Under the pieces are notes generated by a model that was not told the origin of the DNA, made no database searches, and worked only from the letters and a program-made list of their open reading frames with translations. Positions 1-4,244 of a stretch of DNA of 5,591 nucleotides are shown here, one piece after another. The position numbers and the translations under genes are program-made. The number at the start of each line of letters is the position of its first letter. Position 1 is the first letter of the stretch. Source of the stretch: Candidatus Proteinoplasmatales archaeon SG8-5 (GTDB lineage: Archaea; Thermoplasmatota; Thermoplasmata; SG8-5); NCBI GenBank assembly GCA_001595885.1, contig LSSH01000054.1:1-5591 (forward strand), read 5' to 3'.

Positions 1-705
1 GAGCTCAGCGGCGGCGAGCAGCAGAAAGTGGGCATCGCCAGGGCGCTTTGCTCCGGCTCGAAGCTCCTGATACTCGATGAGCCGCTGTCAGCACTGGACG
101 CGCGTGTCAGGCTAGACCTGAGATACGAGATAAAACGACTGGTAAAGAGGAAGGGGCTGACCGCGATCCACGTCACCCACGACCAGGAGGAGGCCATGTC
201 CATCTCCGACAGGATAGTGCTGATGAGGGCGGGGCGGTTGGTGGAGGTCGACACTCCGGAGAACCTCTACAACCGGCCGAAGAACCTCTTCACCGCCAAC
301 TTCATCGGCGAGGCCAGCTTCATCGAGGGGGCCGTCATAAGGGATGGGGAGCACTGTGTGGTCGAAGCCAGGCACAAGAAGCACATCAGGATAGAGAACC
401 CGGACGGGTGCTTCAAGGTGGGGGACGGCGTGGTGATAGCGGCGAGGCCGGAGAACCTGTACCTGTCAAAGGAGAAGAAGGACAATTCGTTGGAGGGGTG
501 CATCGAGGACAAGATATTCATGGGCTCCTTCGTCAGATACAGGATCATGCTGTCGACCGATGACCTCGTGCTGGTCGAGCTGCCTGAGGCCATCGATAAA
601 AGCTTTAATATGGGCGAGCAGGTTAACGTGATATTCCTGCCGAGGAAGCTGCTCGTCTACCCGAGACCCGAGGAGGGACTGCAGGAGGTGTTGAGCCTTG
701 AGTGA
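1..705 (+). CDS. ABC transporter ATP-binding protein with C-terminal TOBE domain (5' end missing)
   Basis: This is the ATPase subunit of an ABC importer, acting at the cytoplasmic face of the membrane; 234 residues are visible and the reading frame is open at the left edge. Numbered from base 1, it shows the LSGGE signature (2-6), Walker B LLILDEP (22-28), the SALD D-loop (30-33) and the switch histidine H60 in THDQEEAM. Walker A and the Q-loop must lie upstream, so the GTG at base 28 is not the real start. The stretch after the H-loop (TPENLYNRP, then FIGEASF at 101-107) and RPEN at 149-152 followed by a beta-rich tail match the regulatory TOBE domain of MalK/PotA/FbpC-type ATPases. PstB phosphate ATPases lack this extension, so a simple Pst system is unlikely. 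Candidate substrates are ferric iron, phosphonate or phosphate esters, polyamine, oxyanions or sugars; the downstream PhoU-like gene favours a phosphorus compound by inference only. The stop overlaps the next gene. Confidence 0.93.
   Translation, partial: ELSGGEQQKVGIARALCSGSKLLILDEPLSALDARVRLDLRYEIKRLVKRKGLTAIHVTHDQEEAMSISDRIVLMRAGRLVEVDTPENLYNRPKNLFTANFIGEASFIEGAVIRDGEHCVVEARHKKHIRIENPDGCFKVGDGVVIAARPENLYLSKEKKDNSLEGCIEDKIFMGSFVRYRIMLSTDDLVLVELPEAIDKSFNMGEQVNVIFLPRKLLVYPRPEEGLQEVLSLE
684..690 (+). promoter_or_regulatory. Shine-Dalgarno deciding the TTG start of the DUF47 gene
   Basis: GGAGGTG lies inside the last codons of the ABC ATPase gene, 7 nt before TTG at 698. This near-perfect complement to the 16S rRNA tail supports the TTG start over the in-frame ATG at 719, which has only a weak GAAGAGAAG stretch before it. 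The arrangement implies translational coupling of the two genes. Confidence 0.75.
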
Positions 706-1372
706 AGAGAAGTATACTATGTGGTTTACGAGGAGAAGGGAATCCAATGTCATGGACGGCACGAGGGCCCATATCCTGAAGGTCGTGGACACCTGCGAGG
801 AGCTCGAGAAGTGCATCCTGGCCATTATCGAGAAGGACAACGAGAAGGCGTTCCAGGCGATCGCCAGGCTTGACAAGAACGAGAAGGCAGCCGATAGCAT
901 CGAGGTCTCCCTGAACGAGGACCTGGCAATAGGCCAGCTTCCCTCGAAGGACAGGGAGGACCTGATGCACCTGGTCAAGAGAATGGACCAGATAGCGGAC
1001 TTCACCAAGGACGCGTCCAGGAACCTACAGGTGGTCCTGGAGGCCGGCATCGAGGTCCCGGACAAGGTCTGGAAGTACTTCAGCGTGCTGGCGAACAACG
1101 GTCTCCGGGGCGCGAAGGAAGTGAAGCTCTGCCTCGATTTCCTCGGGGACGACGACGAGCAATTCTTCATCCATCACAAGAACGTCCACAACATCGAGCA
1201 CGAGAACGACGACCTCTACTTCAAGATTAAAAAGGAACTGGTGACTTCGCTCACACTGTCCCCTAGGGTCATGTTCATCATGAGGGACATCATACACGCC
1301 ATCGAGAACGCCACCGACAACTGCAAGGCCGCGGCCGACCTGATGCACATAATACTGACCGCCAATAAATAA
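698..1372 (+). CDS. DUF47 family (PhoU-like) putative phosphate transport regulator
   Basis: This 224-residue protein is almost entirely helical and matches the DUF47/PhoU_div family (TIGR00153-like). These are soluble relatives of PhoU, usually encoded next to PiT phosphate permeases and thought to modulate transport. The MWFTRRRE segment (8-15) resembles the usual family N-terminus, so translation could also begin at ATG 719; TTG 698 is chosen because of its strong Shine-Dalgarno. Four E/DxxxD motifs are visible, E62-D66, D97-D101, E167-D171 and E203-D207, two per half. This is the pattern that binds metal clusters in PhoU three-helix bundles. The gene overlaps the upstream ABC ATPase by 8 nt and so belongs to its operon, which is not the common PiT pairing. 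Length is normal for the family. Family membership is fairly sure; the role as a regulator of the linked transporter is inferred from context. Confidence 0.85.
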   Translation: MSEEKYTMWFTRRRESNVMDGTRAHILKVVDTCEELEKCILAIIEKDNEKAFQAIARLDKNEKAADSIEVSLNEDLAIGQLPSKDREDLMHLVKRMDQIADFTKDASRNLQVVLEAGIEVPDKVWKYFSVLANNGLRGAKEVKLCLDFLGDDDEQFFIHHKNVHNIEHENDDLYFKIKKELVTSLTLSPRVMFIMRDIIHAIENATDNCKAAADLMHIILTANK

Positions 1373-1393
1373 TGACAACCTCCATCATATCGT

Positions 1394-1406
1394 AGGAACC
1401 GGTCCT
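1394..1406. repeat. Near-palindrome downstream of the DUF47 gene
   Basis: AGGAACCGGTCCT is a 12-bp palindrome (AGGACCGGTCCT) interrupted by one extra A, 22 nt after the DUF47 stop, and its last T begins a TTT at 1406-1408. It could be part of a weak terminator or a protein site. The T tract is too short to call an archaeal oligo-T terminator, and the palindrome leaves no room for a normal hairpin loop. Confidence 0.25.
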
Positions 1407-1484
1407 TTCGGATGAGGTTATGCTTTGATCGCCACAAATTGCATGTTACACAATACACGATGCTGGCTATTGCGAATCTTACAG

Positions 1485-1495
1485 TAACGCCGTTA
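1485..1495. promoter_or_regulatory. Palindrome abutting the phoU TATA box (candidate operator)
   Basis: TAACGCCGTTA has two perfect 5-bp arms around a central C, and ends 3 nt before the predicted TATA box of phoU. It overlaps the place where TFB would contact its recognition element. A second small dyad, TTACAGTAA at 1479-1487, overlaps its left edge. A factor bound here would compete with TBP/TFB; autoregulation by the AbrB-PhoU protein is one possibility, but nothing in the sequence identifies the ligand. Confidence 0.4.
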
Positions 1496-1498
1496 AAT

Positions 1499-1506
1499 CT
1501 ATATAG
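1499..1506 (+). promoter_or_regulatory. Predicted TATA box of phoU
   Basis: CTATATAG sits in an AT-rich stretch. A start site about 25 nt downstream would fall near 1527, giving a leader of roughly 20 nt that contains the G-rich Shine-Dalgarno. The alternative TTATATAT at 1530-1537 is too close to the ATG, since it would place transcription initiation inside the gene. A separate promoter fits the 176-nt gap after the DUF47 gene. Confidence 0.5.
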
Positions 1507-1537
1507 GACAATTCATTTCTCAATAGTGTTATATATC

Positions 1538-1544
1538 GGGGGGT
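1538..1544 (+). promoter_or_regulatory. G-rich ribosome binding site of phoU
   Basis: GGGGGGT precedes ATG 1549 by 4 nt. It can pair with the anti-Shine-Dalgarno using G-U wobbles; it is weaker and closer than the site of the DUF47 gene but supports ATG 1549 as the start. Confidence 0.45.
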
Positions 1545-1548
1545 CGAA

Positions 1549-2550
1549 ATGGAAACGAGAAAGGTCCAGATGACAGGCGGTTCCTCTTACGTCATCACGC
1601 TTCCGAAGGAGTGGGTCACGGGATTGAAGATAAAGAAGAACGACCCGCTGGGCGTGGAGGTACAGCCCGACGGCACGCTCGTCATCACTCCGAAGACCAG
1701 CGCAGAGGACGTCCAGAGCACCAAGGAGATTCACATCGAAGCCGTGGACGACCCGAAGTACCTCTTCAGGCAGTTGATAGGAACATATATACGAGGATAT
1801 AAAAATATTAATATATTATCGAAAAATGAAATTGACCCGCAGATGCGCAACTCGGTGATGAAGTTCACCCAGACGCTGATAGGGCCGGAGGTCGTCGAGG
1901 AGGATTCGAGGTCCATTATCATCAAGGATTTGCTGAGCCCGACCGAGATGCCCTTCAACAAGACCATCAAGAGGATGTACCTGCTCGTCAAGAACATGCA
2001 CGAGAGCGCCATCCTCGCCCTGACCGAGAACAACAAGGAGCTCGCCGACGACGTCGTGAAACGGGACAGGGACGTGGACAGGCTGCAATGGCTCATCGCA
2101 AGGCAGTCGAACATGGTCCTGGAGGACATCACGCTGGCTAAGAAGATGGGCGTGATGCAGAACTCGGCCACGTATTACTTCTCGACGAGCCGTATCCTCG
2201 AGAGGATAGGCGACCACGCGGTCATAATCGCCAGCAAGGTGCCGATCCTCATAGACAAGCGCCTGGACGAGAAGGTGGTGAAGAACATCGTCTCGGCCAG
2301 CGAGCTCGCCCTCACCAACCTGGCGAACAGCATTGAGGCCTGGAACAAGAGGGACATCAAGTCGGCCAATCAAAACATCGAGAGCGTGAAGGCGTTGACG
2401 AGCTACTGCGAGAGGATCAACGACGCGGCCATGAACATCCGCGGCGAGGCTGCCATTGCCCTGAGCTACGTGAGCGAGAGCCTGAGGAGGACGGGCGAGT
2501 ACGCGGGCGACCTCTCGGAATTGTTGATTAACCAATTGATAGACGATTGA
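1549..2550 (+). CDS. phoU: AbrB-PhoU fusion phosphate uptake regulator
   Basis: This is a 333-residue archaeal PhoU-type regulator. Residues 1-50 form a SpoVT/AbrB swapped-hairpin domain (KVQMTGGSSYVITLPKEWV, then a VEVQPDGTLVITP strand pair), a fold that usually binds DNA. Residues 70-130 are a linker region, and about 134-333 hold two PhoU three-helix bundles. The hallmark LERIGDHA is at 217-224, giving E218xxxD222, with D173xxxD177 in the preceding helix and E288xxxD292 in the second bundle. The last motif is degenerate: LRRTGEYA (312-319) has R313 and E317 in place of E and D. PhoU proteins link phosphate status to transporter and kinase activity; the AbrB part suggests direct transcriptional control, which is family-level inference. 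The ATG has a TATA box and a G-rich Shine-Dalgarno, and the length is typical. Codons 79-95 are strikingly AT-rich compared with the rest of the gene. It is convergent with the protease gene downstream. Confidence 0.92.
   Translation: METRKVQMTGGSSYVITLPKEWVTGLKIKKNDPLGVEVQPDGTLVITPKTSAEDVQSTKEIHIEAVDDPKYLFRQLIGTYIRGYKNINILSKNEIDPQMRNSVMKFTQTLIGPEVVEEDSRSIIIKDLLSPTEMPFNKTIKRMYLLVKNMHESAILALTENNKELADDVVKRDRDVDRLQWLIARQSNMVLEDITLAKKMGVMQNSATYYFSTSRILERIGDHAVIIASKVPILIDKRLDEKVVKNIVSASELALTNLANSIEAWNKRDIKSANQNIESVKALTSYCERINDAAMNIRGEAAIALSYVSESLRRTGEYAGDLSELLINQLIDD
1781..1833 (+). other. AT-rich island inside phoU with a TATA-like core
   Basis: About 9 of 53 bases are G or C, against a clearly GC-rich surrounding gene. 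Codons 79-95 use ATA, AAA, AAT, ATT and TTA where the rest of the gene prefers ATC, AAG, AAC and CTG. It holds TATAAAAATA (1797-1806) after the purine-rich GAGG, and a perfect 10-bp palindrome ATATTAATAT (1805-1814). It lies at the boundary between the AbrB domain and the PhoU part. In-frame ATGs at 1843 (residue 99) and 1858 (residue 104) follow. The open frame is intact and the residues read sensibly, so it is not an obvious insertion. It may be an internal promoter. Confidence 0.55.
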
Positions 2551-2618
2551 ACAATGAAGGGAACTCGTTTCAATGATTATACCCTGGTAATTGGACTTAA
2601 CAAGCTGCAAACGAGATA
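2551..2618. other. Convergent intergenic gap with a weak inverted repeat
   Basis: These 68 nt separate phoU from the oppositely oriented protease gene. CTCGTTT (2564-2570) and AAACGAG (2609-2615) form a perfect 7-bp inverted repeat around a 38-nt spacer. It could shape the 3' ends of both transcripts, but the spacer is long and no T-run of five or more is seen on either strand. Termination must occur here or run into the opposing gene. Confidence 0.3.
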
Positions 2619-4094
2619 TTACAGCACCCGCGGGCCGATGACCTGCCACAGTATCAGGAACAGGATGAGGAGCGCCAGGGATATTGTGATGCGGTCGACG
2701 ACCTTCGCCCGTGCCTTCTCCTCCTGCCTGATGTAGTTGCGGAGTCCCTTCCTGAACATGACATCTTCTTCCTGGCGCGGGATTATGCCGGCGTCGACGT
2801 CCCTGGAGACCTTCTCCTTGAGCTTTCTAACCGAGGCCTTGTTCCTCTTCAGGCGCTTGCGCTTGAAGTAACTGTCCAGCCAATCCCTGAAGATGTAGCC
2901 GCCGTCGAGGGGCACGGCCGGCAGAGCGTTCGTCAGGCCGACCATCAGGTTGAGCCAGAACAACCAGTAGAATGCATTCGCGATGATCCAGAACACACCA
3001 TCGGGCATGAAGGACCAGAAGCCGGATATCTCGTAGAAGTCCTGTGTGGGACCGGAGACGGGGCTCAGCCGCTGCAGCGGAAGGACAACGTACATCGATA
3101 TTGACTTGACGACGCCCCCCAGCTCGTCGGCGCCGCCGATGGGATGGAAGTGAGCGGTCGAGACGGTCATCGTGTTCACGCCCAGAAAGCCCTTTCCGGC
3201 GTCGGAGTCGCTCTCGGTTGCAAGGGATTTGTCTGTTAGGGTGGCATTATAATATCGGACTTGGCCAATTGCCGCCGAATCATGAATTCCAACCGCCACC
3301 GTCTGATTTGCCCTGGTGCTGCTCACGGCGCGGCTGAAGTCCTGGTACTCCTCCACGGGAACGCCGTTGAAGCTGACCATGACCATGCCCGCCTCCAGGC
3401 CGGCGATGTCCGCCGCGCTTCCGTCCTCCACGTTCGTGATGCCGGCGCCCGGTGCGACAGGGTTCACGCTGCCCATGAGTATCACGGAGAATATCACCGA
3501 GCATATGCCGGCCACTATGATGTTGGAGGCCGGTCCGGCAGAGTACATGCGCACCCGTTTTTTCTTGTCAATCTTCTTCAGCTCCTCCTCGTCCGGCTCG
3601 ACGAAGGCGCCCATCGGCAATATGAAGAACAGCAGCCCGAGGCTCTTGATCTTCACCTTGGCCAGGGCAGAAAGGATGCCGTGGGAGAACTCGTGCACCA
3701 CCATCGCCACGGCGAGGGCGAATATGCCGTACCACAGCGGGATGAGGGGATTCAGGCCCGGCAAGCCCAGCAGCATGTGCGGCTCCAGGTTGAACTGCTT
3801 CAAACGCTCGATGGCCAGTATGGCCGCCCAAACAAGAAATGTGAACATCGTGACCATCGCAACACCGGTGATGACCACCGTGGACCTGCCGTACCACTCA
3901 ACGAGCCTTGACCTCTTCTCGGCCACGCCCTCGATGAGCTTCTTCCCCTTGTTGGTCTTCCAGAGGATGAACGGACCGGCAAGGCTGACGCCCCTGGCCT
4001 CCAGCCTGTCCTTGAGCTTCGTCATGCCCAGGGCTAACATCACCGCGGTCCACGCGAATATTATGAGCAGCGCGAGTGCGTACCAGAACAGCAT
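2619..4094 (-). CDS. Site-2 protease family (M50) membrane zinc metalloprotease with PDZ domain
   Basis: This is a 491-residue intramembrane protease of the S2P/RseP family, which cuts transmembrane segments of substrate proteins within the bilayer. The zinc-binding motif HEFSH is at 134-138 (catalytic E135) in a hydrophobic helix. It is followed by SAGPASN (185-191), the conserved GPxxN element, and by the third zinc ligand D397 in ALPAVPLDGGY (390-400). A PDZ-like domain lies at about 214-275, with AADIAGLEAGMVMVSFNG (227-244) typical of its peptide-binding fold. Membrane segments are visible at about 2-22, 72-96, 119-142, 150-165, 190-210, 366-392 and 469-487. All catalytic parts are intact. 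A strongly charged, lysine/arginine-rich stretch at 410-468 lies between the LDGG motif and the last helix and probably faces the cytoplasm. The ATG at 4094 has no Shine-Dalgarno but follows a TATA-like box, so a near-leaderless mRNA is likely. Its substrate is unknown. Confidence 0.93.
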   Translation of the reverse strand: MLFWYALALLIIFAWTAVMLALGMTKLKDRLEARGVSLAGPFILWKTNKGKKLIEGVAEKRSRLVEWYGRSTVVITGVAMVTMFTFLVWAAILAIERLKQFNLEPHMLLGLPGLNPLIPLWYGIFALAVAMVVHEFSHGILSALAKVKIKSLGLLFFILPMGAFVEPDEEELKKIDKKKRVRMYSAGPASNIIVAGICSVIFSVILMGSVNPVAPGAGITNVEDGSAADIAGLEAGMVMVSFNGVPVEEYQDFSRAVSSTRANQTVAVGIHDSAAIGQVRYYNATLTDKSLATESDSDAGKGFLGVNTMTVSTAHFHPIGGADELGGVVKSISMYVVLPLQRLSPVSGPTQDFYEISGFWSFMPDGVFWIIANAFYWLFWLNLMVGLTNALPAVPLDGGYIFRDWLDSYFKRKRLKRNKASVRKLKEKVSRDVDAGIIPRQEEDVMFRKGLRNYIRQEEKARAKVVDRITISLALLILFLILWQVIGPRVL

Positions 4095-4108
4095 GCTACC
4101 GGATTGGG

Positions 4109-4123
4109 GGAATGAGGCATTCC
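4109..4123. promoter_or_regulatory. Dyad between protease TATA box and start codon (candidate operator)
   Basis: GGAATGAGGCATTCC has perfect 6-bp arms around a 3-nt centre. It starts 14 nt upstream of the protease ATG and lies just upstream of the predicted transcription start near 4104. The core GAATGNNGCATT recurs at 4143-4154. Position and symmetry suggest a repressor site; a small hairpin is also possible, but the 3-nt loop is tight. Confidence 0.45.
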
Positions 4124-4124
4124 G

Positions 4125-4135
4125 TTAATAAATTT
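4125..4135 (-). promoter_or_regulatory. Predicted TATA box of the M50 protease gene
   Basis: On the minus strand this reads AAATTTATTAA. Initiation about 25 nt downstream would fall near 4104, only about 10 nt from the ATG at 4094. This fits the lack of a Shine-Dalgarno and suggests a leaderless or nearly leaderless mRNA. Two similar dyads lie on either side of the box. Confidence 0.5.
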
Positions 4136-4142
4136 GTTGCAT

Positions 4143-4154
4143 GAATGGTGCATT
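4143..4154. promoter_or_regulatory. Second copy of the AATGNNNCATT dyad
   Basis: GAATGGTGCATT shares 10 of 12 bases with GAATGAGGCATT at 4110-4121 and keeps the AATG/CATT symmetry. The centres are 33 bp apart, about three helical turns, so proteins bound at both would face the same side of the DNA with the protease TATA box between them. Confidence 0.45.
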
Positions 4155-4214
4155 TGCCAGGGGATTCATTATAATAGGATAACGATAACCAAGCTTGAAA
4201 CAGCTACCCAACAG

Positions 4215-4222
4215 ATTAATAT
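4215..4222 (+). promoter_or_regulatory. Predicted TATA box of the flippase gene
   Basis: ATTAATAT is centred about 26 nt upstream of ATG 4245, so transcription should start at or within a few bases of the start codon, giving a leaderless mRNA. Only a weak AGGA, 12 nt away, could serve as a Shine-Dalgarno. A further AT-rich element, TTATAATAGG at 4169-4178, could be a second promoter. Confidence 0.4.
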
Positions 4223-4229
4223 CATCATA

Positions 4230-4244
4230 GGATTATCCGAATCC
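4230..4244. repeat. GGATT/AATCC dyad touching the flippase start codon
   Basis: GGATT (4230-4234) and AATCC (4240-4244) are perfect 5-bp arms around ATCCG, ending directly before the ATG. A nested GGATTATCC (4230-4238) is also palindromic. The stretch ATCATAGGATTA (4224-4235) repeats ATAATAGGATAA (4171-4182) at 10 of 12 positions. Possible operator; short arms make chance plausible. Confidence 0.25.

Noticed and set aside
1..6. GAGCTC (SacI site) at the very start, possibly a cloning junction
   Set aside because: It reads in frame as the E-L leading into the LSGGE signature, so it is ordinary coding sequence.
466..1170. 234-codon antisense open frame spanning the ABC/DUF47 junction
   Set aside because: It crosses two well-supported genes on the other strand and looks like a codon-bias shadow.
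1373..1548. Possible tRNA or small RNA in the 176-nt gap
   Set aside because: No cloverleaf, no T-arm consensus and no box C/D pair was found; the content is better explained as promoter DNA.
1816..2649. Long antisense open frame (277 codons) opposite phoU
   Set aside because: It mirrors a GC-rich coding frame with clear PhoU homology, shows no recognisable domain and is rich in shadow-type His/Arg/Leu runs.
2554..2736. 60-codon plus-strand open frame right after phoU
   Set aside because: It runs into the 3' end of the protease gene antisense, has no ribosome binding site and no recognisable content.
3316..4128. 270-codon plus-strand open frame opposite the M50 protease
   Set aside because: The minus strand encodes intact HEFSH, GPASN and LDGG motifs; the plus frame has low-complexity Ser/Met/Thr content and no family match I can see.
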